From Angiostrongylus vasorum (Eukaryota > Nematoda > Chromadorea > Rhabditida > Metastrongylidae): DNA of 64,000 bases. This document shows, one piece after another, positions 32,111-44,100 of the stretch. Both the position numbers and the translations under genes were made by a program. Under the pieces are notes generated by a model, which saw nothing but the letters and a program-made list of their open reading frames with translations, did no database searches and was not told the DNA's origin. Position 1 is the stretch's first letter. Every line of letters starts with the position of its first letter. The stretch spans positions 496,001 to 560,000 of the forward strand of contig JADANN010000456.1 of the NCBI GenBank assembly GCA_018806985.1. Direction: 5' to 3'.

Positions 32111-32574
32111 TTGTGAGAGGTGTCTTGAGTAGAATTTCGTCATTTTCTCTGGAAATGTTATACGGCCGCGTCTATGACATTTAGCTAACTGTGCTTCATT
32201 TTATTTTCGATAGAAGCTAGGTTAGTGGGTGTTGAGATTAATGATCCATGTTCTTCTTTTTTATAGTTAGATCTTTTAACGTCCCGCACTTTTTCGTTAA
32301 GTAAGGGATTTGGTTATAAGATAAACATTGATCTCGATGATGACAGTTCGTCTAACAAACTATGCACGGACTGAGAAGTTGGACGTTTGAGTGACAACGA
32401 ACAGATGTCGGTGCTCATGTGGTCATGTCGACACGCAAGGTCTGTTAGTGAACTTTCGTCGAGTGCATTCTTTCTGTGTGACTGACACTTTTGGTCCACC
32501 ATCACATGTCGCGGAGGTTTATCAAAAAGGACTACAACTCAATGCATTCTACATAGTATTCTATATAATAAAGG

Positions 32575-32765
32575 AGAAAGCAATCGACGTTGATCAATCC
32601 CCTTTGGGGATTCCACTCGTAGCATCGCAAGACTAGTTGAATGCCTATTTACACCATGCATACATATATACATATATTTATATGCAGTGACTTTCGGTGG
32701 ATTACCAGTGTAAAAAGTCAGTGCTGCCACCCTCGCAGAACAGCATTGCTGTAGACTCTTATCTC
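32575..32765 (-). repeat. SINE family A copy, truncated
   Basis: AAAGCAATCGACGTTGATCA (3' end in reverse) and GATTCCACTCGTAGCATCGC are followed by AT-rich sequence and TACCAGTGTAAAAAGTCAGTG. The head is missing. Confidence 0.55.
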
Positions 32766-32769
32766 TGTA

Positions 32770-33520
32770 ACTGGAAATATCATTTCACAGCGAGACCACA
32801 GACTATCGTTCAACGTTAAACGATCACAGGTTTACGCTGAACTAATGGTGCTATGTACGGACTTCCTCTAATGGGGAAGTTCACACTCAGTTGCTATTTA
32901 ATGAAAATGTTCTGCGAAAGTAGTGAATGACACGAAGGATGAACAGTGCTAATGAAGATGATTGGCATGAAGCACATTGAGTTCTTTAAAAGGATCTGCT
33001 ACGGAACTAAAAAAAACACCACCGCAGATATTTTCTTAGATTAAAGTTCTCCTAAGGTTAGCGTACATCTGAGACATGAGGTACTTCCATAACCATGTCG
33101 AAGGCCTCGAATTTCTGCCAGCTGGGCGCTCGTAAAATACCACCTGAGAAGTAGCCGACAAATGCGAGATTGAGTCAAGTTACAGTGATAAGCTTTGAAA
33201 TGTGTTTCACCTTCTGGATTCTTTGTAATATCTATCTAACCGAAGCGAAATATAGATGATGCGCCAAGTTATGATGTGTTAGAAAGTGTCGATTGCATTA
33301 AAAAAGAAGAAAAAGGAGAGGAAAGCGGAGGGCAAGAAGGTGTAGATTCTTAATAAACCACGTGTAAGATGGACAGAAGCATTTTCTGCTTTGGTGAACC
33401 TGTTGTGTTCCTATTGCAGAAGATATATATGTGAACGTCTTTATATACAGAACAGACCAACGTCAATGGAAGATGATCGTGACGGAATCGAAAGAGGGAT
33501 GGATGTGATGGGTTCTAAAT
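32770..33520. other. no gene seen
   Basis: No supportable coding sequence or recognised repeat. A purine-rich patch (AAAAAAGAAGAAAAAGGAGA) lies near 33.30 kb. Confidence 0.4.
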
Positions 33521-33529
33521 CATTCATAT

Positions 33530-33970
33530 TCGTTCATAATCATTCAAAGTTCTGTTTCGATCCGGCGCCGAGCTCATCAAGAATCTCATTCCTCTAAGGT
33601 CGGTAATTTGGCACCAGAGTTATGTGGGAGTACCTTGTGTTCTGCACCCGAAGTGGGAACGCTGTAGTCCGGCTATCCCAGCACTCCCAGCAGGATCAAC
33701 TCGACTAGCATTCAAAGACATTCATGAAAAACACGGTTATTGGGAAGCTACTCGTGGATGATAAGGAGATGAAATAAATAGAATGCAACAATAGCTGGAG
33801 TCCACAATATGAAAGACCAATCGTGCGAAAGAATACACGCATGGTCACTAGTTCGATCCCTGTCTTTGGCTAACGAAGCCTCCGGTGTCGGAAAATTGGT
33901 ATCAGAGCTGTTTGAAGAAAGCTCCATTCTATTCACGAAGGCCGGTTACTACTAGTGATAAAGATGTGAG
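33530..33970 (+). repeat. two diverged SINE B-like copies
   Basis: The first has GTTTCGATCCGGCGCCGAGC, CCTCTAAGGTCGGTAATTTG, GGCACCAGAGTTATGTGGGA and AGGATCAACTCGACTAGC. It ends in ATGGAGTC-type sequence near 33790. The second, from about 33790, has GTTCGATCCCTGTCTTTGGC and TCGGAAAATTGGTATCAGAG and is truncated after the core. This suggests a tandem or nested pair. Confidence 0.6.
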
Positions 33971-34424
33971 AAGCCTTCAGCAATGATATCGCAAAATTTC
34001 AATAGTAACCTACTCGACAAAGTGCAACGGCAGTGATTGAGAAAGAGAAATCGTCAAAGAGAAGCTGAATCGATGTACAAATTCGAAGATTTCCATGGTA
34101 ATGAATGGGATGAAGGAAATCGAATGAAAGAAGGGGTGGCATCGGTAGAATAATTGATGGTGGGTTGTCCACAAAATAACACTATATTAGCAAAATTCAT
34201 CTATAAATAAATTTTACGTTTTCCATTTGTGATGCTCGATTTCAAAGGATTTGCGTTTCTTCGTTTAAATCTGTATAAGCTGAAGGTCCTACAATGTATG
34301 CTTAATTCCACAACTTTTGATTTCCTCTTTACTCCAGTTGAATATGAGTAGAATTCTAATTAACACTGTGCAATAATCATATCACCATATCACCTGAAGA
34401 GCATAAAGGCATAGATTATTGATT

Positions 34425-34865
34425 AGTAATAATTTTTTACTTACTGCCTACTACAATTTTTCACAGCCGGATGTTATCTGACACCGAGTTTTGCAAATAT
34501 CTTTGCATCATTATGGTTGTATTCCACATTATACCCTACCGTGGAAAATCGTAGTAGGCAGTGAATAAAAAAAAGTTTATATTGTGATTTCGACTACAAC
34601 CTCAGCTCAACCTTGTTCAATGTCAATTTGTGCTCCCCACATCAATCCCGCTGAATACTGGTGGCACTGTTAGATAGAAAACTAACTGAGAGAAAGGCAA
34701 AATGGAAGACTCGCATGGTGTGGTGGTGAACACGTAAGCCCCAGTAAAGGGTAACAGCATGTTCGTTCCTCACCGCAGACCATTGCGGTCCGAAGTTTTG
34801 CAAATGTCTCAGCACGATTGTAGTTACTGATCGATTCGGGAATAAATACAGGCTTGAACAAATGT
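34425..34865 (+). repeat. repeat family C, tail-to-head tandem
   Basis: A 150-bp unit at 34430-34580 is bounded by TTACTGCCTACTACAATTTT and its inverse AAAATCGTAGTAGGCAGTGA. It is followed by a head-bearing copy: GCTCCCCACATCAATCCCG, GAGAGAAAGGCAAAATGG, GTGTGGTGGTGAACACGTAA, GTTCGTTCCTCACCGCAG and TTTTGCAAATGTCTCAGC. The first unit behaves like a small inverted-repeat element made from two family C tails. Confidence 0.7.
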
Positions 34866-34979
34866 TAAACTCACTGTTCCAATTTACGGCTGTGACGTCC
34901 GGATATGCGTCGCATGCTAAGACGAAAATGATTCGCAAGTGATGCAACTACCTTAAATAGAATCAATTACAAGAAATTC

Positions 34980-35530
34980 ATTTTTTCGTCTGATATTTAA
35001 TAGCCTATTAGCAAAAGTCCTCTCAGCGCAACTGTGCAACTGCACATTGGCCATGGGAGCAGGCAACCACGGTAGTTACGACTACAGTATGCTCATTTTG
35101 AAAAACTATTCAACACGGATGGCTTCAATGGTGTATGAGGAATTCCCTGACCACAAAACGAATAGTGTGAATGTTTTTTTGGCGTCATGCTTGAATAAAC
35201 GAATACCATCACTGTTTATGAATAAAGGGCTACAAAAAAAATTGCGAGATGTGCAAAGAAAAAAGAATGACACTACACAACTGCTATTCACCACTGTTTG
35301 AATTAACCCTCTCTCTAACGATAGAAAATCATTATATTGAGTTTTTGAGGGTGTCGACTGGTTTTCAACTGCTTAACTATTTTTCGCTACCTATCCTTTT
35401 CATTTTTTTCTTTTATGAAGGGAGCGAGAATCATGAAGTGATGATTAAGCTTTCAAAACGCTTTGGAACACACCGCTGTGATGTCGACCTAACGAACTAA
35501 ATGTTTGATAACTTCACCTCACAAACACTC
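34980..35530. other. unassigned sequence 5' of PLE copy 1
   Basis: Small frames on both strands (for example 35047-35301) do not match PLE reverse-transcriptase N-terminal motifs. This may be the decayed 5' part of the element or plain flank. The start of PLE copy 1 cannot be fixed by eye. Confidence 0.3.
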
Positions 35531-37250
35531 AAATCTTCCTAGAACGTCTGCGTAACGCGTCTCCTAACAACGCGTACGTGATGGAGTCCTTCGATGTTTC
35601 CGCGCTCTACACCAACGTATCAAATGACTCCGCAATACAAGCCATCCACGAACTTCCTGTTAAACATGAAGGAGGAATACAAATACATGGCTTGTCTATT
35701 CAGCAACTTATGGCTCTCTTTAAAGAGTGCCTAAACTGTTCGGTCTTCAGATGGTCTGGGAAATATTACGCGCCAATGAGAGGGCTGGCAATGGGGCAGC
35801 GGTTGGCACAAACACTCGCCATTTCGTTTATGTCTAAAATAGAAGCCCCGGTTATCGATCACCGGCCGCTACTCTACTGCATATACATAGATGATTGTTT
35901 TGTCATCTGCTCTACTTAGGAGGAGATGGACAAATGCTTTGAGTTATTGAATGAGCAGTCCGAGTACACTAACTTCACTCGGGAGAAACCGAAACAGAAC
36001 TGGCTTCCATTTCTTAACGTTCAAGTCAACTTATCAGGTAGAAGTTACATCACAAAGTGGAACCGAAAACGAAGCAACAAAAAGATCCTCTATAGTGCTG
36101 AGATATTTCTCAACATACCCTGCCGTTAAAAAGAATAGGCAGTAAATAAAAAAGGTTAAAAAACATCCTCGTTCATTTTCTCTCTTCCCATCCTTCACAC
36201 ACAAAGAGGGAGATTGTAAGAAACATGCTTCGAACAGCCACCTCCGTGTGCACGAAGAGTGAATCAAAGGAAGAATCGCGCGACTTGGCCCAGCAAATAG
36301 CCATCTCCAATGGCTACGAAACAGCAACCCCACGAGATAAGTTTAGAAGGAGAGCGACGCCGCAAACGAAGGGTTTGGCCGAAACAAAATCCCGTTTATT
36401 TTGCCCTTTATTAGCGATGAAGTAAGCATAGCGATTAAGCGATGCTTAGGATGGGCGGATCTAGAGGAATCGGTAGCGATAATTGAAATACCACCGAATA
36501 CTCTTTGTCGTCAATTAGTTGGTAACAGCCTATATGACCGTGTGTGTGAAACACAGGTTCGCGTAATTTGCCTTTATGGCATGGACGGTGACTGCAAGAG
36601 TTCAGGTACGACATACCTGTTCTCTTGTGGTACTTGCGGAGATGAATATATTGGCGAAACGGGCAGAGCTTTATGTACCCACATAAAGGAACAGCTAGAT
36701 GGCCAAGGAGAAGTAAGGCAAGGTACGCCACTAGGGACGCGTAGGATACAATGGCACAGCTGAGACGATTTTTGATATAAAAGTAGCTATCCTAGCAAAG
36801 GATCCTAAAACACCAACGCACAAACTCCTTGAGGTTTTTTGGATAAATGCCAAAAACCCCACAGTGAATAGCAGGGAGGAATGCCCAGAGGTCACACGCG
36901 ACCTGGCCCCGTATGTTCGCCTCAATTTCTGGTGTGGGATGGTGCAGTCATCAACCATATGCGATTCTGAGCGGCCGTTCTTACTCGCTGGAAGACAGGT
37001 GAAAAAAAAGCAGTGGGTTTTCCGAGAAGCCGTAGATCTTGTAATTATCGCTCAGACTTTCATCCTTCTGCTTGTGGTGTTGAAGCGTTTGACCTAGCAA
37101 GTTGCGTATCAGTGTACCCTTCCAGGCTCTGAAGAAGGCGATTGTGCCGAAACGTCAACTACCGTTGTATTGTATTGTGTTTTTTCTATGGAAGTAAATG
37201 TATGCTGTATAACAACCACGCGATTGCTGAACAAGAAAACGACGCATTTT
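35530..37250 (+). pseudogene. Penelope-like element copy 1: RT plus GIY-YIG endonuclease
   Basis: PLEs encode one protein with a telomerase-related reverse transcriptase and a C-terminal GIY-YIG nuclease. Visible parts: NNAYVMESFDVSALYTNVSN (35.57 kb), MRGLAMGQRLAQTLA (35.78 kb), the catalytic CIYIDDCFVIC (35.88 kb), an in-frame TAG at 35918-35920 and EEMDKCFELLNEQ. After a shift comes a linker (SVAIIEIPPNTLCRQLV). The nuclease motif TTYLFSCGTCGDEYIGETGR is at 36.61-36.67 kb, and a C-terminal region (NSREECPEVTRDLAPYVRLN) follows at about 36.87-36.93 kb. The N-terminal RT motifs are missing. Stops and shifts show it is dead. A 74-bp family C fragment interrupts it at 36091. The end has the hammerhead-like core at 37123-37160 and a hairpin-forming terminus (GCGATTGCTGAACAAG). 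Confidence 0.88.
36091..36164 (-). repeat. family C fragment inserted in PLE copy 1
   Basis: TATAGTGCTGAGATATTTCT and GGCAGTAAATAAAAAAGG lie between two copies of ATCCTC (36085-36090 and 36165-36170). PLE copy 2 is uninterrupted at the same point (AAAAACATCCTGGTTC, 56.45 kb). This gives a clean empty-site comparison and a 6-base target duplication. Confidence 0.75.
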
Positions 37251-37639
37251 GATATGTTTATTTATTCCAGAGGTTGTTTACGGACTAAAACAGACGTAAA
37301 AGTACGAGTAGAAATTTGATTAGATTTCTTAGCTGAGCGTTATATGAAAAACAAATTCGCTAAAAAAGTGGGGAAAGAATCTGAAAAACGTGAAATCAAT
37401 TTTCTTGAGGATTTCTACGAATGCGCTATTCTAAGAGCTTAGAAAGTAAACATTTTTGAAGTGCTTTAGGTTTGTAATTAATTCACAAGTGTTTTTACGA
37501 CCATCTGCGGTTGAAGTGTGGAATAAAGATACTATAGAAAGAGTAAGGTGCTGATCTTTTTCTACGTTTTTGGCTTTTTATTTGTTTATATGCCACTCCT
37601 TAATATACATTTATTTTATTTTATTTTATATGATCTGTC

Positions 37640-37985
37640 ATTACATGTACTGTGCGGATCCCAGGTCTGCTCACATTCGATTCCTCCTCGCATCCATTTT
37701 CCAAGAAGATCTCCCAAGTTTTTACGTCTGGTTTCGGTTGCTGCTTGGGGATTTTAATTTCATCTTGAATGCTGGTCGAGCAATCCTCCCTGAAGTCTTG
37801 AGATAGCCAGGCTGGAGCATTTCCAATCGGATTGCAGAGAGTGACTTTTCCCAGACAAGTCCGGTACCAATTTCCCGACCTAGGAGGGATGAGAGGCTTG
37901 GTTGGCCTGCAGCGGAATCGAACTATCACCGTGCTCGTCATGATGGACATCACTACCACTGTACTATCCTCTCCCTTATATATAT
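37640..37985 (-). repeat. SINE family B copy, reverse
   Basis: GCGGATCCCAGGTCTGCTC, CATTTTCCAAGAAGATCTCC, GAATGCTGGTCGAGCAATCC, TGAGATAGCCAGGCTGGAGC, CAGACAAGTCCGGTACCAAT and TTCCCGACCTAGGAGG, then head GGAATCGAACTATCACCGTG and CACTACCACTGTACTATCC. The 5' flank is TA-rich, as at the 12.06-kb copy. Confidence 0.9.
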
Positions 37986-38129
37986 GTGTACATACAAATA
38001 TATGTATAGGAATGATTATGTTAACGAGAATATGCAAATTTGTGACTCTTGCACAAGTAAATTTTCATAGCATATTAAATAGCAATTAAAACTGAAGTTT
38101 TACAGTAAAACTTCTAAAATTATGGTTTT

Positions 38130-41100
38130 TCATAAACAGTTCATCTTAAAGAGTAAACGAAGATAACGGCTAACCTCAGACGAATTCATGAATTTATTAA
38201 GACCGGAACGTTTTTGTTTTCTTGTCAACCAGAAGAATAGCACTGGATTCCATACCACCAACGACATAGCGATGATATGAGCAACAAGGGGCCAGAGGAA
38301 TGGTTGTGCTCGGAGAAAGTTTGGTTCGATCTCTGTAACAAATGTACAATTTTTCTAAACCATGAAATTCTCAAACTTTTAGGAATTTTAAATCTTTTCA
38401 CTCTCTAATTTCAGTCCAAGTACTGATTTTTTTAACTTTCCTGTGCAATGCGTGATTTAAAAAAACGTCGCTTCGTATACGACGTTGTTTTTTGATTACT
38501 CATTTCAAAGGGTCGTATTGAGGCGATGGCTGAGTGAACAGTTAACAAATTAGTGAAGAACTGTGAGCGAAAACGGCAGTCTAACAAAGACGTGAGCAAA
38601 AGCGATTTTGATTGGACGATTTATGATTCTTCCTAGGATTTTTTCAATTAAATAAATGGTTATTTAGCACGGGCAAAATGTGAAACAGTAGTTAGAAGTG
38701 ATTGGAAATATACATATTTAAAGCAATGGAAGTCATACCATTTAGCACGAGCACGGTTTTCGTTCTCCCCAGCCTCCTTCTCACTAAGCCTCTCATCTCT
38801 GCAGAGTCGGTTAACTGGTGCCAGATTTGAGAATTGACTCGATCAGCATTCAACAGCATTCATAAAGGTGATGACAATACTCAAAGAGCTGCCGAACCCA
38901 CACGCAAAAGGTTCGAGGATCTACCTGTACGATGGATGCGATGAAACGAATCGAATGGAAGGAGCGCTGGGATCCGCACTGTAGATGTGAAAAACTTTAC
39001 ATACTGGGACGGATACCAGCATTTCTTCATTTTGCTTTTTGAAAACCTCATCAGTGGGTGTGACCACGTTCATTTGTCATTCTGGGTTCCTAGTAAGGAT
39101 CTCTTGTCCTCAGTTCAGTTGATGTATCGAGTGTTCATTGAGCGTGGTTTTCATTGGAATCCTGAGAGAGAGCGAAGGAGAGAGAAAGAGAGCGGGAGGG
39201 AGGGAGAGAGAGAAAGGTAAGAGGCAGTTCATGTCTTCATCACAGACAGTCGCTGGAACTTTTTGATCGAACATAGGCTAGTCACTTTGTAACTCGATCT
39301 CTTTTACGATGGCAGTGATTTCCATGAATAGCTGAGTGATTAAATAAGGATTGTGATAAAGGTTATAGTTTTTAAGCAAAGAAAGCAATAAAAGCAACTC
39401 ACTATAATCTTTTACTAAATTCACTGCCGTTAGTGGGAGCCAACAACAGATGAACGTTGCCACCATACCGATGAGGATGTAGTTAACCTTAAGAGCTGCG
39501 TATTAACCTATTCTACTGCTGCAAAGGCGCCTGGAAATAGCTTCAGTTTTGTGAGTTTACCTTGGAAGTTCTAAGTAAAAGTAGCAATTGAACCTATCTA
39601 GAATGCCAAGTGGTAGGCTATCATCACCACGTTTCCACTAATTAAACAGGCTATGTCCTTTAGTGGATAGCAACCGTATCAAGACAAACGTTTCTTCCTT
39701 ATTCGAACTGTGGTTCACAGCGGAGGCTTTATCCACACCAGGGTGTTCCGGTAAAAACTAAACCGAGGCCAAAAACCGTTGTCATCTTGGAAAAAAGCCA
39801 GCCACTAGTGCCAACTTTAAATCGGTCCATGGATCTTGTCGATGGACAGGTCGGCGGCGACTTAAGAAGCCCTGTCATCCCTATTTTGGAAGTTTAGGAG
39901 AAGGAAAATAAACTTGCCGAACCACTAAAGTAGCGCCTTAACAGAAATGTACTGCAATCTATGACGCTGGCACTCCATCCAACTACTGAGTAATTTGTCA
40001 CTATTAAATGCTACTGATGATAGCGCCATGGCTTTGTAGTGTAGTAAAAGTAGCTGTTATAATTTTAGTAGTTCACCAGTTATAGTTATGAAAATGGACA
40101 GAGAAGAAAGATAAACCTTAGTACTTACTTTTTTTCTTTCGACTAATGGCATCCACTCGCTGTTTCTTAGACAGTGACGCTGAGAACTGTACATTTTGGA
40201 TGATCATATCCTGTGAGACTTTCCGTAGGATACGGAAATAACAATAAGTAATGATCGCCATCGGAATAACGAACTGAAACGCTTAACATTAGGTGATGAA
40301 GGTCACGTTAGCCAGTGTTGAATCATAGAAAAAGTTAAAAGTTGTCGCAATATTAGCAATCTTAGATGTTGCTCATAATGCACAAGTTCCGTTTGAATCG
40401 GTTTTGAACGGAAATGGTAATCGGAACTTTAAAAAACATAGCATCAATGCAAAAATCGTTGAAAGGAGACGTTCAGAAAAGTGGTACTGTCATATCGGAA
40501 AGCTGCCTAGCAGTAGTGATGGGATGGGCTGCCGTGTTGAATCTTCGGACATAGAATGCTTGCCTACACCTCCACCTTTAGAAGAAGTCGTAATGTAAAC
40601 ACTCTGTTCACTATGCTTTTACTAATGTCACACCTAATTTTTTTGATATTGTACTATCCGAAACTGAGGATAATTTAAGATCGTAGTGTAGACTGATCAG
40701 TTTTAAACAAACAATGTTGATTGAAATATTGATCGAATCGCTACCACACCTGCAGAAGCATCACCATTGTACCGTAAAGTCGACGTGAATTTTCACTCTG
40801 CCAATTCGTTTCGTCACAAAACCGACCACAGTAGGGAGTACTAAACAAAAAAACTTAATGTTAATTTGATAAAAAACTCTTTCAGTTCTCATTAATCTTG
40901 CTCATCTGAACGGATTAACAGTATTGTATAATGCAAATTAGGCAAGGTTTTTAGCTGCATCCACTATAATTTGTGGATCACCGAACCGAAAAAATCTGTT
41001 GACTAGGATTTCCCAGTTTTTAAAGGGCACTAATAAGTCTGTTTCTTGCAGGAACTCCTATGATCCTTTTATTAGGGAGCTAAATTTTAGACCGCATTTA

Positions 41101-44100
41101 GCGAAGAATGAAGAGATTCAGTCCTACTTATTGATCACACCCATAAGTGCAGGAGACTAAATTTTGTAGATTTTCTAGGTCTATGATGGAATTTTTACGT
41201 AGGATAGGGCAGGTTCTGGTTTATTGTCGTTAGCATGACTCAAAATAGACGTTTTTATAACCCGTACGAGCTTCTTGCAAGCAAGTCCACTGCTGCCGCA
41301 GATGTCCGCTCCGTTCTACATTAAAAGCTGACCGATTGGCTTCACAGAAAAAATCCGAAATACGAGCATGTTTACCCCATGCACGACAACATTCATCTTT
41401 GCTATAAGATAAGGTTCTCTATTTTAGCATAAGACGTCCTAGCAAGGTTACACCAAGGTTCCCGGTAGGACCAACTCAATCAGCAGTCAACGAAACACAG
41501 GAAGTACGCCAAAGTTCCTCAAGCACCAGAACCGAACCGTCACATGAAATGTTCGGAAGGGCTTTGTGAATGGTGGATGCAGAGAAACGGATCTAATGCA
41601 CGAAGTGTTGGGATTCGCGTAATATAATATATGTTGTTGGGTCATGTAAAAAAGCATAGATTGAGCTCTCTTAGAAAAGAAATCCTTCTCCTTCCGGTGC
41701 TAAGCATTCTCTAGAGGGCGAATCTTCCAGTAATGAATTTCTCTAATTAGTTTAGGCCGAAAATGAAGTCGAGAAGTTATACACCATATGACAACGGATG
41801 TTTTAGGCGCCGGACTTCCAGAAGCTAACAGATTATTAAGGGAATAGGAGAAATAAAGGCAACTTTATTTTTAGACTGACTAATAGATCAATAGATATTC
41901 CTAACTGTGAAGAATGTGCTCACGCTGTTGTACAACCTTTTATTCAGACAACCGAATTCTGTATAAACTAAATAATAAAAAACAGTATTAAAAATAAACC
42001 TGTTTTTAGGCACATAATAGGATCCATCGACAAGTTCATAGCTGAGCAGATACGGTACATTTATGAGTGTACTTATGAGCCAAATCAATAAAGTAATCGC
42101 CAGCGATTGCCGCTTCTAGGAATAAGAAAGAACATCTTTGTAAAAAGTGAGGAACAAAGTGACTTACGAGCACCTATTTAAAAGCCTGGCAAAATTATCT
42201 GTTTGAAGAAGAGAAAACCTACCGTAACTGGGGCCAAGGTGGGATCGATGATATGGAGATACTTGTCGATGGAAATTGCCGTAAGACTCCAACTAGAATT
42301 AATCCACAGATAGCATGAAAAGTAAAAGGTGCATGTTATTCGACTTTACAGAAAAACTATTACGTTGATTTCTCGTGCATTTCTAGGAGGTACTGTAAGT
42401 GCTCTTTTAAGCTTTTCTTCGCCCTGAGGACTTACTCACTTAGATAGTTGGATTGTCCGTCTTTCCTGGTTGTGTGGGCCCCAGCATAATTTCCGCTTTT
42501 CAGAGTTTCGCCGGTCTAGCCATTGTGACTTCCTGGAGTCCCGAGGTCGGCCCTGCCAAAGTCTCACCCCAAGTCGTCACCACCACAAACAGTCGCGCCT
42601 TTTGTGGATCAGTGATTTGCCACTATGACACTAATTTCACACCAGTAAGTGGTGGATCCTGGATTGGTCTACTCTTATCTAAACTTCCTGATGGAAACGC
42701 CGAGCTCCTTCCTCTGCTTAGGAGACTTTGCCGAAGGAATCCACCGTTGCATATTGCAGACCGACACCCATGCAACACCTTCCAGCCACGAGTACAAAAC
42801 CGCCAGATGCCCGGTGATTCAGACTTGAAATCATGAAGCACCAACGGCTTTTAATTTCCTGCATCCAACGTTTCCACATCAATCACGTCAATATACATCA
42901 ACACATTAATATGTAACAACAATTTCTATAATGATTGAATAGTCTCATAAACAACATCAAAATCTAACCACCTACAATCTTAGCCTACTATCATTCAGCT
43001 AGTACTGTATTCCTTGGACGTCGAATTGCCATGAGCAGCAGAGCGACCATGAGAGCTACCAAGCCTGATAAAGAGTCGGACGTTTTCATCATGAAGCCCA
43101 ACGAAGAGCAAAAGCAGAGCTTAGCGAGACGTCATTTACCACTTTTGGTAAAAACAGTTCAGAAAGAGCACGGTATTAAAGCTAAGCTTTAGCAGCTGAA
43201 GGTAATCCCAATTTTGGCATTCCTTAGTGGTACATGATGGTTAGCCTTACTACACCGGAGACAGGACAGCTTTGGACTTACGATAAAGGTGAGAAAAGTT
43301 CGTTGAAACCGACCTGGTCACGAATACCGAGCACGAATTCGATAACGGCATAATTCGGCACATAGCTGGCCCAAATTCCCAGGTTTTCGTGAGGGCATAC
43401 CTGAACTCAAAAGTATAAACTTGATGACAAAACTGTTCACAATTTTACATATTTGCTTCTATATTTCGTATGTCGTGTTTAATTTTGAGTCTTCTTCAGC
43501 ACGGTGTTGGTAATCTAGCTCTTGAATTTTCCTTACATTTCTGGCCTTTTTCAATAAATGAGACGGTCCACCAATGGAAAAAAGCATTAAAGTTTCAATG
43601 TACGCACGATATGTTGTCTAATCAGACTTTAAAGCATGAAAAGATTTAAAATTCACTGTACTATGGGTTTGCTGAATACTCAACCATTTTCCCAAGGGCG
43701 CGTGTGGCGCAGTGGTTGGAGGCGCCACCGCGGCACACACGTGGAGTCGATCCCTATGCTCATGGCATGGCCCGCCAAGCTTTCCATCCCTTCCGTCGGT
43801 AAATTGGTACCAGACTTGTCTAGGAGGATAGCAGCACTGACTCGATACATCGGTAGGCTACCGTGAGCTCACCCAACGATACCCAGTGAAGTCGAATGCA
43901 TGGCGATTGATCAGGGGATTGATCAACGCCGAGAGCTCTATCCTTATCCTTTAACCCTTTTCCTTCATTTTATCAGAGTTTCATTTCATTGTTTTGTGAA
44001 AACTATTTGTTGCAAGCATATGATCGTACCATGGTGTTACTGGCACTGCAGTTAATACCAGTAGCAGATCAGTGAGAATAAGATTAAGTAAGAAGATGTT

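Noticed and set aside
42453..42836. 127-residue plus-strand frame
   Set aside because: Antisense translation of the RTE-related element in the receptor intron.
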